The translations under genes and the position numbers were made by a program. Positions 1 to 9,134 of a stretch of DNA of 64,000 nt are shown piece after piece. Location: NCBI RefSeq assembly GCF_963678635.1, contig NC_087069.1, positions 32,881,090-32,945,089 on the forward strand. The letters are read 5' to 3'. How positions within the stretch are numbered: position 1 is the stretch's first letter; the number at the start of each line of letters is the position of its first letter. A model generated the notes under the pieces. That model was not told where the DNA came from and ran no database searches. It worked only from the letters and a program-made list of their open reading frames with translations. Source of the stretch: Symsagittifera roscoffensis. Taxonomy: Eukaryota > Xenacoelomorpha > Acoela > Convolutidae.

Positions 1-290
1 GGTGTGGGAGGGATATAGCGCTGCCCCCTGTCGCATCATATATACCAGGGAAATATTTGTGTTTCCTGGTTACCAAGGCCACTGATAGGCAACACGTAGA
101 TCCAAAGAGCTTGGTATTGGCCTTCACTCGACTTAGGGATTTTTTGGTTGAGAGAGGAGTGAGCTCTCTCTCGTTACCAGTATATGATCCTAATAGGGGA
201 AAGCTACATCCGAGAGGGTTGTACGCACTCGTACATGTGATATTTTCAGAAACTGACATAGAGGTTTACTTACATAAAAATATTATCTGA
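1..290 (+). pseudogene. Macro-domain-like C-terminal end (left copy, cut by window edge)
   Basis: The reading frame is open from the window edge to the stop at 288-290. The fragment contains a hydrophobic strand followed by LVTKATDRQ, then LRDFLVERGVSSLSLPVYD, and ends with a TDIEVYLH-type strand. This order (hydrophobic strand with TK, helix, SLPxxxPNRG loop, final D-I-x-V strand) is what I expect of the C-terminal half of a macro (ADP-ribose-binding) domain. The match is by pattern only. The right copy at 40258-40693 shows the N-terminal half too. The ATG at 57 is probably not a real start. Confidence 0.45.
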
Positions 291-690
291 GCATATGCTA
301 GGAATTGTGTTTGGCGATAAGTGGTTTTTATTATGTTACTTGATAAGAATTAGTATCAAGTTTTAGATTAGGTTAGGTTTTAGGTGCAATATTAGGGATT
401 ATGTTTTTATGTGATAATATAGATGTGTGATGTTTATGTGTTCATGTGTTATGTTTTTGTTATGATATGCTTTATGTTTTGTGTCATAAAAGACCTAGAG
501 TACTCCAGGTCATCAACGTGACAGCGCTCATTGTGCTACCCTGACGCAGATACAGGTGGACGATCCACCTTGGTGCTAAATTTTTAAATCAGGATTGAGA
601 AGAGAATTTCAATGAGGAGTTTTAAAGAGTTGAATGATGTTTTATCCAAAAATGATGGTTTTAAGTCGCGACTTGTTTTTTAGATCTTAA
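291..690. other. Non-coding spacer between macro end and SGNH module
   Basis: About 400 bases rich in T and G, with many TATG and TGTTATG words and no ORF of note. It contains no obvious LTR terminus, TATA box or tRNA-complementary site. The same spacer is at 40694-41082 in the right copy. It could be an internal UTR or an eroded LTR. Confidence 0.5.
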
Positions 691-1310
691 TTGATCAGAA
701 ATTGTTTATTGAATTCATTGAATCAAACGAGACAGGAAGAAACTACACGACAACAAGAATCAACGCGACAAGAAAGGGGTGACACGAACGAACTCATGGA
801 ATTCCTATCAGCGAGTCTAGGAGCGACTCTAGACGAGATCTATCAGCGGCTGATCGATTGTGATTTTACACGAGAAGACCCGGAGTGGCGATGTTTGTGG
901 TCGCGCTCCTCAATGCATTAGGACGAGATGGTCGAGGGAATTGCCCTACAGAAGTCGTGTTGATGTTGGCCTTCGATGAGTCCGGGACTGCCGAGAGAGG
1001 TTGAAACCGACTGATGAGATGGCGACGTGGAGAAATGTCTGGCCACGACCTGGCTCGTGAGCCAGGACTAAGTGAACAGAGGGACCACCGGCTAGGTGAG
1101 GTGCCCTTACCGGTCCCACCTGCGCAGCCGCTCATCGGAGCGAAAAGACAACGTGATGGGCCAGGCCCGTCAAATTCGGTCGACTCTCCAACAGCTGCTC
1201 CTCCTCGGAAGAGATTGAGGGTGAGTGAAATAGAGATCCAGACGTCGGAGACGATTGAGACGTTGGAGAAGAAGGAGAGAGACCAGAGCGAGCTGTGTGC
1301 CAAATTTTAG
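691..1310 (+). pseudogene. N-terminal segment of the coiled-coil/SGNH ORF (left copy, broken)
   Basis: Two overlapping frames look like one former coding region. Frame 691-921 encodes a Gln/Arg/Thr-rich start followed by an acidic helix (FLSASLGATLDEIYQRLIDC). The downstream frame, continuing from about 880, encodes a basic then Pro-rich stretch ending KKERDQSELCAKF at the TAG 1308-1310. In the left copy a TGA at about 1002-1004 also breaks the second frame; the right copy has a sense codon there. It resembles the basic, low-complexity N-terminus of a gag-like or ORF1-like protein. No enzymatic motif is visible. Confidence 0.5.
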
Positions 1311-2093
1311 GAGTATAGGGCGATAGCTCGAGAAAGAGACGAATGGAAAAAGAAATACGAAGATCTACAGGTGGCCTACAAGGAGGATGAAATAAAGCAC
1401 CTGAAGGAGCTGTATATGGCAAAGGTGAGCCAAGTGTCACAGGAAGTTCTGGCGACAATGAAATCCTCGGAGGGATCCAGCGACACACGCCCCAAGACAA
1501 GAGTACAGGAGCTGTGTGCGTCAAGAGGGCCCGAGGCTCCTCAGAAGACACAACAGTCTGCTTCTAGTCAGAGGAACACGATACCAGACCCTTCTGACAC
1601 CTATCTCGCTCCTCAGTTCCAAGAATCATTCAACCAAGTGGCCAGAGCAACAATGGATGAGATCAACAGAACCACTGGGCGGACATTGGGTAGGATCGTC
1701 CCTTCCCAACGTCGTGATCATTCATCCAATAGCTCGGAGCGAGCACCCCGCACGGTAGCGTCCTCGGGGACTGCGCATGGCGAAACCTTTCAAAAGTCCC
1801 GCGTGGTAGACATTAGAAAGAATCTGATGGCACGTCACCAGTTTACTCAAGTGGCTGCGGAGCATCCTCGAGCCTGCCTGAATGACATGAGCTGGAACCC
1901 CGCTACGAGCGACCAGGTAATTCCCCCAGGGAGTCGCCACTTGATCATAGGAGACAGTTTGGTGAGGGATCTGAATGAGATCTTCGTCTATGGTCAGACT
2001 ACCACTCTGTCCTTTGGAGGAGCCTCAGTGGTTCAGGTCATCAAGATGATGGAATTCCAGAGCGAAGATCACCTGGATACACTGGTAAGGTAA
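1311..2093 (+). pseudogene. Coiled coil plus N-terminal half of an SGNH (GDSL-like) hydrolase domain (left copy)
   Basis: The frame is the same as the 1014-1310 segment and is separated from it only by a TAG at 1308-1310. It begins with a charged helix (ERDEWKKKYEDLQ) predicted to be a coiled coil, continues through a Ser/Thr/Gln-rich linker, and ends with SRHLIIGDSLVRDLNEIF and a GGAS block. GDS with the nucleophilic Ser is block I of SGNH hydrolases, and the Gly of GGAS fits block II. The ORF stops at TAA 2091-2093, exactly where block III starts in another frame. SGNH domains act as esterases on lipid or carbohydrate esters and are known passengers of some retroelements. Confidence 0.6.
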
Positions 2094-2095
2094 TA

Positions 2096-5000
2096 ATGCT
2101 GGGAACCAACGACGTCTCGAGAGCCCCAGTGACTCCGGAGAGTAAGTGGGAGCCTTTATTGGTATGCCTCTTGAACCAACTAAAGGAGAAGTACAGGCCC
2201 AGGCTTGTAGTGCTGTGCACGATACCACAAAACCCGCTGGTGGGCACCACAGTGGCAGATTTCATGAATGGCAACGTGACACGGTGGAACGAAATGATCC
2301 GCAGTCTGGTGAGAAACAACCCTGACGAGCTGCGACTTCTGGATCTCGAAAACATGCTGCGCATGATTGATCACATCGCGCTTACCAGAGATGGAATACA
2401 TTTCAACACCCAACGAGGGAGACACTGGGTCAATGATGTATTTCAGACGCAATTGAGAGAAGTGGAGCAGGAGTCGAGGGCGACCAGTTCTCTGGCTCGG
2501 ACCAGCTCGACCGGAGGAAATAGAATAAGGGCAAGCGTGCCCGAATCCCTCGTCAACCGCCTAGGGCCCTTGGCAATGGAGACGGCTGCAGCTGCACCCA
2601 TCGCTCCGAGCTCAAACGTAAGAGAGAGGCTAGGGACTGCTCCTCCTCCCAGAACACAACCGCTTGAAAGCCGACTCGGGAGATCAGTTGATCAAAACAG
2701 GAATAACTCCCAGACCGTGTCTAGGAGGAACGACCCGCCTGCCATGGCAAACCCTGCTTCAGCAGACGGACCGTCTACGAGCGCCGTGCCAGCGGAGGGA
2801 GTTGAACCAGGCAGCGTGCTGCTTTGGAACCGATCAGACCCTAGTGATTGGGGACAGCACAAGACGGACATGTCAACGAAGTTGAACATGAATACCTTGA
2901 CGTGTCGGGAGGACGCAATGAAAATGATTGGCGGAGAAAGTCCCACAGTGTCGCGACTATATCGGATACCGGGCGTGGATTGGCTGCTAGCAGAGCAGGA
3001 GCAGTTCAGCTCCACGACTGCGCTCCGACACGCAGACTTGAATGGGTTGCCTCAGGACAATACCTTTGGACCTTTGAATACCCGGTCTCTTACGGACGTC
3101 CGACAGAGAGCCCGGGAACTGACGCCACCTGCTCGCAAGGGCAAGTTTCAGGCGGATAACAAGCCTAATAACAAGCATCACAAGATGTACAGGCAGTTTG
3201 CTAAACCACCCGGTCAGACGCCTGGCGAATATTCGAGGGACTACCCCCGAACGACCACGGTGGATGGAGATGACAAGAGATATGGGAAACTGAAGGCCCC
3301 AGTAGGCGACGGCCCGTTTGCCGCTTATGATCCCTTGGACATGAAAGCTGCCAAGTATCTGATTGTGGCCAGTTCAGATTATCTCTATACGCCCCGTTCT
3401 CTCTTTTGGCCCGACGTGATTTTCTTGATGGCGCCTAAATTGGACTGGGGACAGGCAATAGGCATGATGATAAGTGTACGAAGGGTGGTCAGCATGGAGC
3501 CGCAGGTGATAGTGGTTGCAGGCTCAAATGATCATCTGCAAAGCAGGGGCTTGTTGACACGTCTGACGGATAGGTCGATCCCGAGCAACGAGGTCCTAGG
3601 GGAGGCGATAATGACATTGCTCTCGGCGATGGCTGAGGTAGAAACAGCAGCAAAACAACGTTTCACCCAAAATGTAGTGAAGGTGGTCTTTGTGTTGTCA
3701 CCAGGGTACGCTGCATTGCCAGAACCCCTTCAGTTTGTGTATACAATGGTCACAACGATAGCAGAGGGAAGGTTCAACGTGATAATTCCTGCCCCGAACA
3801 GAGTGGTAGACCCAGACAATTTTTACCCATCCCGATCTGAGCTTCCGGCCGTTTGGCCTGACATTTCCAATGCCATACAGGGACTCAAAGATTGTAGCAC
3901 AACTCGGTTGGTGCTAGATGAGGTTCTGGGGTTGGAGCTGTCCAACTTTGGCAGATTGCTGAAGTTAAGACCAGGGGTAGATGACGATCATCTGTTAGTA
4001 CAACAGGTGGCTGATAATCTCTCGTTCAGACAGATGAATCATGCAGAGAATGAGCAGGGCAAGACAGTCAGGAAAAACATGACGTCAGCGGAAGAAGATC
4101 TCATGGCAATGGCTTTGCGCACGAAGCCGCACAACAACGTATGGTTGTACTTGTCACCAAGGCTGTGCACCTTGGGTGAGGACGCGTTCGAGCATGCGCC
4201 GGCAGTGATCAAAGAGATACACGTGTATCTGAAGAACTTGTTTGATGCCCGGGAGTTAGCTGGGGGTATGATGTTGAAATTGATGCAGGACGTAAACACG
4301 ATGTCACTGGACAAGTTCCAAGCTGACGTGCTAGCCACGAGGGTACAGTATGAACGATCGGATGCCATCTTGGTTGGAATGGGAGTGGGATGGACGCCAT
4401 CCTTCCTGTCGACGTGCTATCCGAGGGCATCTCGGAACCTGATCGCGAGTTTCGTCAAGGACATCAGCAAGTTGTCGATTGGCCTGATATTAGCCCTATA
4501 CGTGACATTTGGTCATGAAAATTTCGTGAAGGGACAGGCGAACCTCTTCATTCAAGCGTTGGCAGATTTGAGATTGGATGGACTCTTGACTCTGATTGCC
4601 ATGACCTACGGTCGACTGGGTGATTTGCTTGTGCTGTTGCGTTACCCTGAACAACTCCAGGGAACAAGTCGTGAGTTCAACGCGCAGTTGGAAACCGCCT
4701 CGCTCAGGAAGATGAAAGACTGGAGGACTCTCCTGCTCCAATATCTCTTGCAACAGAACAGAAGCGTCACGGGAGAAGATAAGGTGGCGACGGATGCGGG
4801 TGAGTGTAAGCAGTATTGTGGCATGCCCTTGCTGACAGATTTGGCTGCCATGATGCGGATCGATCCGTTGGCCCTGATTCACGGACTGCGGGAATTCGTC
4901 ACGGTGGTGTATGGACCGGTGATGTCTTTCGCGTTCCCGGACGTGCAAGTCAAGGCATACAGGAATTCTGTGTTGTATGTCAACCTGGTCTCAGTCGTGG

Positions 5001-5404
5001 ACTGTTCCGTGCTGAATTGGGTAGAGCAGAGGGAGTTGAGAGTGCTGGCCAGCGACGATAGGCTGTTCGGAAGAATAGCGGAGCCAGGTTGGGTGTTGAT
5101 GGATTTCAACAACCACTTCAAGTACCGAATGGGCCGTGAGGACCTTTCCCACATCCAGTTTAACCAGAAGCTTTGGAATCTGAGACCAGTAGTGAAAGAC
5201 ACAGGAGCGGCAATGAGAGTCCCTCTCTTGCCAGAAGCCTACGCACACGCGAAAGAGAACCAGCAAGCGTGGCTTTCCGGGTCCAGGCCGCTGCCGGACC
5301 AATGCCCTCGATATCCACCGATAAGGAGGATGTTGTTGGGAGTCACATCTCCGTCATTGCCCCTCGCATCGGAGCAGCTCGTGATGCAGAGAAGAGAATG
5401 CTGA
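2096..5404 (+). CDS. 1102-aa ORF: C-terminal SGNH hydrolase half plus a large unrecognised domain (left copy)
   Basis: The first residues, MLGTNDVS, supply SGNH block III (Asn), and DGIHFNT about 100 residues later supplies block V (Asp-x-x-His). With GDS and GGAS upstream this makes a full SGNH hydrolase set across two frames. A Pro/Ser/Arg-rich linker follows (about residues 125-290). The rest is a long folded-looking region with a KLDWGQAIGMMISVRR helix, hydrophobic strands (VIVVAGSND) and a final FNNHFKYRMGREDL segment. I do not recognise that region as a named enzyme. The ORF is uninterrupted for 3.3 kb in both copies, unlike its neighbours. The ATG at 2096 may not be the true start, because the frame is open back to about 2081 and encodes the Val-Ile expected before block III. 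Confidence 0.75.
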   Translation: MLGTNDVSRAPVTPESKWEPLLVCLLNQLKEKYRPRLVVLCTIPQNPLVGTTVADFMNGNVTRWNEMIRSLVRNNPDELRLLDLENMLRMIDHIALTRDGIHFNTQRGRHWVNDVFQTQLREVEQESRATSSLARTSSTGGNRIRASVPESLVNRLGPLAMETAAAAPIAPSSNVRERLGTAPPPRTQPLESRLGRSVDQNRNNSQTVSRRNDPPAMANPASADGPSTSAVPAEGVEPGSVLLWNRSDPSDWGQHKTDMSTKLNMNTLTCREDAMKMIGGESPTVSRLYRIPGVDWLLAEQEQFSSTTALRHADLNGLPQDNTFGPLNTRSLTDVRQRARELTPPARKGKFQADNKPNNKHHKMYRQFAKPPGQTPGEYSRDYPRTTTVDGDDKRYGKLKAPVGDGPFAAYDPLDMKAAKYLIVASSDYLYTPRSLFWPDVIFLMAPKLDWGQAIGMMISVRRVVSMEPQVIVVAGSNDHLQSRGLLTRLTDRSIPSNEVLGEAIMTLLSAMAEVETAAKQRFTQNVVKVVFVLSPGYAALPEPLQFVYTMVTTIAEGRFNVIIPAPNRVVDPDNFYPSRSELPAVWPDISNAIQGLKDCSTTRLVLDEVLGLELSNFGRLLKLRPGVDDDHLLVQQVADNLSFRQMNHAENEQGKTVRKNMTSAEEDLMAMALRTKPHNNVWLYLSPRLCTLGEDAFEHAPAVIKEIHVYLKNLFDARELAGGMMLKLMQDVNTMSLDKFQADVLATRVQYERSDAILVGMGVGWTPSFLSTCYPRASRNLIASFVKDISKLSIGLILALYVTFGHENFVKGQANLFIQALADLRLDGLLTLIAMTYGRLGDLLVLLRYPEQLQGTSREFNAQLETASLRKMKDWRTLLLQYLLQQNRSVTGEDKVATDAGECKQYCGMPLLTDLAAMMRIDPLALIHGLREFVTVVYGPVMSFAFPDVQVKAYRNSVLYVNLVSVVDCSVLNWVEQRELRVLASDDRLFGRIAEPGWVLMDFNNHFKYRMGREDLSHIQFNQKLWNLRPVVKDTGAAMRVPLLPEAYAHAKENQQAWLSGSRPLPDQCPRYPPIRRMLLGVTSPSLPLASEQLVMQRREC

Positions 5405-6132
5405 AGTGGAGTGAAGGGATGGAGCCGCGCTTCATCAGCTGGAATGTTGCAGCGTCGCTCACGTTTGACTTCTCATTTACTGATGCTTGGAGTAGGAAAA
5501 AGATCAAGGCACTACCTTCCAGGAGACCAGAGGTCTCGGCTGAAATGTGGAACGAGATGTATACTCCCACAGATGACTTATCAAGACTGAAGTGGTCAGG
5601 AGAAGTGAAAGTAGTGATGCTGGAAGTGGCAAAGGAGAGCAGAGGGGGCTCATACATAACGATAGAGGACCTTGCACCACATGGCGAGGAGTCCGTAGAA
5701 TTCCTGGTGAACGATGAATTGTTTTATCACGCAGGAGACATGACCGTACCGGCTCGGACGGACTCGGGCATAGACACAAGACAAGGCCCTTCAGGACCCA
5801 AGCCGAAACCTGATGCAGATGACGATGAATTGATGGATCAGGACGATAACGATAACGACATCGAGGGAAAGACGGGAAAACCGGGTGAGACGGATCTAGG
5901 AGCGTTGGAGAGAGACTTGCTAGAATACCGGTTCAGTGAAGACGACGATGGGGAAGTCGATGGGAGTCTATTGCTGATGACGCCATCGTCTTTCATGTCC
6001 CCTACAAAGGAGGCGTCGGCCGACTTATCCCCGATGGACCCAATAAGTCAGGCGAGAGAGATTGCCGAAGCAGGGACCCGCAAAGATTGCTCCATGAGTC
6101 ACCGAGGAGGAGAAAAATCGAAGAGTCAATGA
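5398..6132 (+). CDS. Acidic 244-aa protein downstream of the 1102-aa ORF (left copy)
   Basis: I place the start at 5398, where the ATG overlaps the upstream stop as ATGCTGA. The frame is also open upstream to 5173, but that part runs antiparallel to the well-formed end of the 1102-aa ORF. The protein begins MLKWSEGMEPRF, has a compact first half with aromatic residues, and then a strongly acidic tail (DDDELMDQDDNDND and similar). It has no recognised fold. The overlap suggests translation by termination-reinitiation, and the TGA at its end overlaps the next ATG in the same way. Confidence 0.55.
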   Translation: MLKWSEGMEPRFISWNVAASLTFDFSFTDAWSRKKIKALPSRRPEVSAEMWNEMYTPTDDLSRLKWSGEVKVVMLEVAKESRGGSYITIEDLAPHGEESVEFLVNDELFYHAGDMTVPARTDSGIDTRQGPSGPKPKPDADDDELMDQDDNDNDIEGKTGKPGETDLGALERDLLEYRFSEDDDGEVDGSLLLMTPSSFMSPTKEASADLSPMDPISQAREIAEAGTRKDCSMSHRGGEKSKSQ

Positions 6133-6926
6133 GGGTATCCTTCCTGAGTACGCTACCGGAAGAGGAATGGGAGAGATATTAAAGTGAACTAAAAGGCAAG
6201 ACAGGGGCAACCTGGAGCCGAGTGAACTTCATGGAAAGGTCATGGGACGTGGAGGAGTTGTACTCTACGGGGTTGCCCGATCAGAATTAACAGGTGTCAA
6301 TCGTGGTGGTTAGTGCCATGCTGGCAGTGAGATGGTTGGAGGCTAACGCGGACACAAGTGAACAGGAGACGGCCGTGCCGACTCCTGAGCAGCTGAGCAA
6401 CGTGAAGATGAGCCGTGAATTAGATCTTTTCAGAACCACCTGCAAGGTTCTGAGAATACCCAAAGCCATTGAAAGAATATGGTCATGGCAAAAGTTGATG
6501 CCTTGGTTCCGTGCAGTGATGACGTCATGGATGTATGAACGCGCGAAGCGTCACATGTCGAGGAACACGGAAGCCTATCAATCTTTCCAGCTAGATATAG
6601 GACCGGGAGCCTATAAGAGAGCATTTCTGACGCACAGAAACGCAGTCACCACGGCGGTGAAGCGAGTAGCTGGAGCGCCTTGTGTAACTGAAGATGAGAA
6701 GAAAGAGGTCTTAAGAGCTGACCTAGAAAGAAATGTGAGCCTATGTCTTCACAACAGCTTTTGCAGGAACCGGGAGCAAAAGGTGAATGTGGACTTGCTA
6801 GCTTGTTGCAAACCGAGGCTGTTGGAACAGGAGAGTTGGGGCACGGTCCGCAACTCCATGGACATGCTGGAGAAAGTCCTAGAAGACAGCGAAGCTGAAG
6901 ATCAGGATGGAGAAGCAATGGAATGA
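6129..6926 (+). pseudogene. Third ORF of the SGNH module, with two in-frame TAA stops (left copy)
   Basis: An ATG at 6129 overlaps the preceding stop as ATGA. The frame runs to 6926 but is interrupted by TAA at 6180-6182 and 6288-6290. The longest open part, 6294-6926, encodes 210 aa with repeated amphipathic helices, one Trp-rich patch (IERIWSWQKLMPWF) and an acidic tail (EDSEAEDQDGEAME). The function is unknown. Both copies of the block share both stops, so the damage predates the duplication or the stops are read through. Confidence 0.5.
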
Positions 6927-8335
6927 AGGTGATGGAACGAAGAGGACAAGTGAAGACGTAAACAAGAAAGGAAGGGAGGGAAACAAAAACTTGATCGTCT
7001 TTGTGTGTTAAAACTTGAACCAATCAACCAAGTTTTGATTATTGAACTTGTTAAACTTTTTGTTTTGATTTAGTTTGGTCAAACCAGACTTTGAAAATTG
7101 TTACAATTGTTAAAATTGTTGAAAGAAAATTTTAGTTATACTACTTATGTATATATATATAGAACATAGGTGAGTAGATTTACCTATTTAAACACGACTG
7201 AAGTTTTTAACCTGTGTAAGACACAATTTCACTGAGTGGCGACATGGTAAGTTTGAGTAAACTCGCTCGAGAGGGTGAGTAACTCAATAACTTTCCTAGC
7301 CACTTAGTTTCTTAGTTTTAATATTGAAAGGACTGCATAAATAAATGATTATACTTGGTGAGTGATGTTAAGTTAATTTTAACGGGTGCGTGGCCGTGCC
7401 ACGTCCCAACTTTTTAATCACAAAGAGCGAAAAGAAGTTTTATGGCAAGATGACGTAAGTAGTCAGAAAAGAAATTTTATCTAGGACACTCCTCATGGTG
7501 CAAATTTTGTGAAAATGTTGAAAGGCAGTGAGATGTAGTACGATGCCATTTGTGAACACGTAGTGACTTGAGGTGGAGTAGATAAATTTCATTTTCTTAT
7601 GCGATTTGTAAGATTGATTACAGAGAACTGGAACACTACTTGACGATAAGCCGGTGTTATGCGATCAATAGGGACATTGATGGGGACATGTCCGGGGAGT
7701 ATGTGCCATTCTGCCAGATTGGCACAGCGCAACCTTCCGGCGACACAAAAGTTATATGTTTTATGTGAAGGGACTATATAAGACTGACTTTGTAGCTACT
7801 TGGATGTCGTAGAACTCTGAATTAACACCGGTATTATTTGATATTTTAGAATATGAGTAGCTAGAAAGAGGAAAGTGTCAATCCATCTCCAATGGATTTA
7901 ATATAGAACTGTCACACAAAAACATATTAAAATAGGTTGTTCGAGCCGTGTTTTTAATGGCAATCACGTAGTCTGAGGATCCGAGACTCAGCTATGTGGT
8001 TGTGTTCGCATGTAAACGAAAGCTGATCAAAAGTCGTTTGACTGATGGCCTGAAAATAGTAACTTTTTACTTAGCCCTAAACAGACCAGAAAATCAACTG
8101 CCAATGGCGAGACGGTGAAAAGCGAGTATGATTAAGGTAACTGACGCCTGCCAGTCGTTAATAGGTACTTTTTCTACGCTCCATCGCTGTGTAGTATTTG
8201 GGCGAATGTTACACAAGTGCTTAAGTCCTTTTCAATTAAAATCGATACGGGTTACGTTTCTTCAATAAGAACACGCAACTCGACACGAGATAATATAATA
8301 TACAAGTGTTACAAGTAAAAAATTTCGTCGAAAGT
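6927..8335. other. 3' non-coding region of the SGNH element with a TATA-like site (left copy)
   Basis: This is 1.4 kb without a supported ORF. It contains an alternating TA run near 7147-7162. A clean TATATAAG at 7775-7782 sits in an otherwise mixed context and is the best promoter candidate; this would fit a U3 region. No matching LTR partner is visible at the start of the gag region (30894-31771). The last 100-150 bases are probably the 3' UTR of the minus-strand LINE whose stop codon is at 8336. Confidence 0.4.
7775..7782 (+). promoter_or_regulatory. TATA-box-like TATATAAG
   Basis: It is an exact TATATAAG, repeated at the equivalent place (48167-48174) in the right copy. It lies about 850 bp after the last ORF of the SGNH module and would drive rightward transcription. 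The role is inferred from the motif only. Confidence 0.25.
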
Positions 8336-8699
8336 TTATTTGTCATTTATTGTTCCGAGTACGCAAGCGGCGTTCGCAATCTGTGTTGCCAGGGAGATTC
8401 TCTGTTTTAAAAAGCTGCCTGCTCTGGGTTCCTCAGTGCATATGCTTAGGTTCTTACAAAGCTTGCTCAAAAAAACTTCTGTGCGGGGGCCGGCCGCTCC
8501 CTGAATTTCAAAAGCTAGCGGTTGAAAAAGATATCCATCATTTACAAGATCTTTATACTTGTCAATTTTTCGCTCTTCCGCTTCAGCGGCAGCCGTACCA
8601 GGGTTACAAACAGACCCGGTATTAATCCTACAAGGAGCTAAGGAGTCTACTACCGTTACATCCCACAAGAGCTGCTTACCATCAGCCCATGGAACGAGC
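8336..8699 (-). pseudogene. C-terminal end of the RT/restriction-like endonuclease LINE ORF, cut off by the LTR element
   Basis: The minus-strand frame ending at 8336 encodes the last ~120 residues of the ORF that is intact at 48728-50650. It starts with the Trp-Asp segment LLWDVTVVDSLAP, whose Asp belongs to the PD...D endonuclease core, and ends in a Gln/Arg-rich helix. The remainder of the same ORF is at 27620-29182, 18.9 kb away on the other side of the LTR insertion. Confidence 0.85.
8696..8699. repeat. Target-site duplication GAGC (left side)
   Basis: GAGC directly precedes the 5' LTR and recurs at 27620-27623 directly after the 3' LTR. The empty site, present once, is seen in the right copy at about 49088-49091. 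A 4-bp duplication is usual for Ty3/Gypsy and many retroviral integrases. Confidence 0.93.
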
Positions 8700-9109
8700 T
8701 GGAACCTGATCTAAACTACATTTTATGATTGGATAATTTAGATATTTTACCAATGTAAAGTATTTAATATTAACCAATCATGATCCATCTAACTAACAAC
8801 CCACTTATTTGTAAGTGCTGAAGTTACTTGTAATTTCAGCACCAGAGAGATTTGAATTTAACTTAGAAATTAGTTGGACTCTCCCGAGCACTTCAGCAGC
8901 CGCAATAAACCAGTATACCCTAGATCTATTGAGCCTAGCAGAGACTAGTTAAACAACCTGAGACTAGATAGTATAAGAGTAAGATTAGGATCGGTATTAG
9001 ACTAAGAAGTTGCACGAATCTATCCGGCCGAAAATAAGATAGCGTGACGAGCAGACGGTGTACCCTATCCGAAATTACTCTATGAGTTAACCAACTCGGT
9101 CCTAACTCA
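8700..9109 (+). repeat. 5' LTR (410 bp)
   Basis: It begins TGGAACCTGA and ends CCTAACTCA, matching 27210-27619. It holds an AT-rich TATTTAATAT at 8761-8770 as a weak TATA candidate and an AATAAA at 8904-8909. The inverted ends are only the dinucleotide TG/CA. R and U5 limits cannot be placed without transcript ends. Confidence 0.95.
8904..8909 (+). promoter_or_regulatory. AATAAA polyadenylation signal in the LTR
   Basis: An exact AATAAA, with the same signal at 27414-27419 in the 3' LTR. In the 3' copy it would direct 3'-end formation of the genomic transcript. Confidence 0.5.
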
Positions 9110-9111
9110 TC

Positions 9112-9134
9112 TGGTGCGACCATAAGTCTCGAAC
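9112..9134 (+). promoter_or_regulatory. Primer-binding site, complementary to a tRNA 3' end
   Basis: Two bases after the LTR comes TGGTGCGACC, whose complement ends in the tRNA-type CCA. The complement of the whole 23-base stretch also contains GTTCGAGAC, which looks like a T-loop with its closing pair. Between that loop and CCA there is one base fewer than a standard tRNA needs, so the pairing is either shorter than 23 bases or has a bulge. The tRNA identity is not assigned. Confidence 0.65.

Larger units (their letters stand above)
1..8699. repeat. Left copy of a ~12-kb duplicated block, first part
   Basis: This stretch matches 40392-49091 base for base with only scattered substitutions and a few one-base indels (for example one extra base near 40670). 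It is cut at 8699 by an LTR element and resumes at 27620. The left end of the copy lies outside the window, because the match is already running at base 1. Its contents are the end of a macro-like domain, the SGNH and 1102-codon ORF module, and the 3' end of a minus-strand LINE. Confidence 0.95.

Noticed and set aside
866-1551. Minus-strand ORFs of 139-145 codons opposite the coiled-coil region
   Set aside because: Ser/Pro-rich mirror readings of the plus-strand coding sequence with no domain.
5173-5397. N-terminal extension of the 319-codon ORF overlapping the 1102-aa ORF
   Set aside because: The overlapped part of the 1102-aa ORF looks well folded and conserved; the ATG at 5398 in the ATGCTGA overlap is a better start.
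7690-7703. ATGTCCGGGGAGT shared with 37447-37460 in the acidic pol repeats
   Set aside because: A 13-base match with no extension on either side. It may be chance, and it does not define an LTR or duplication.
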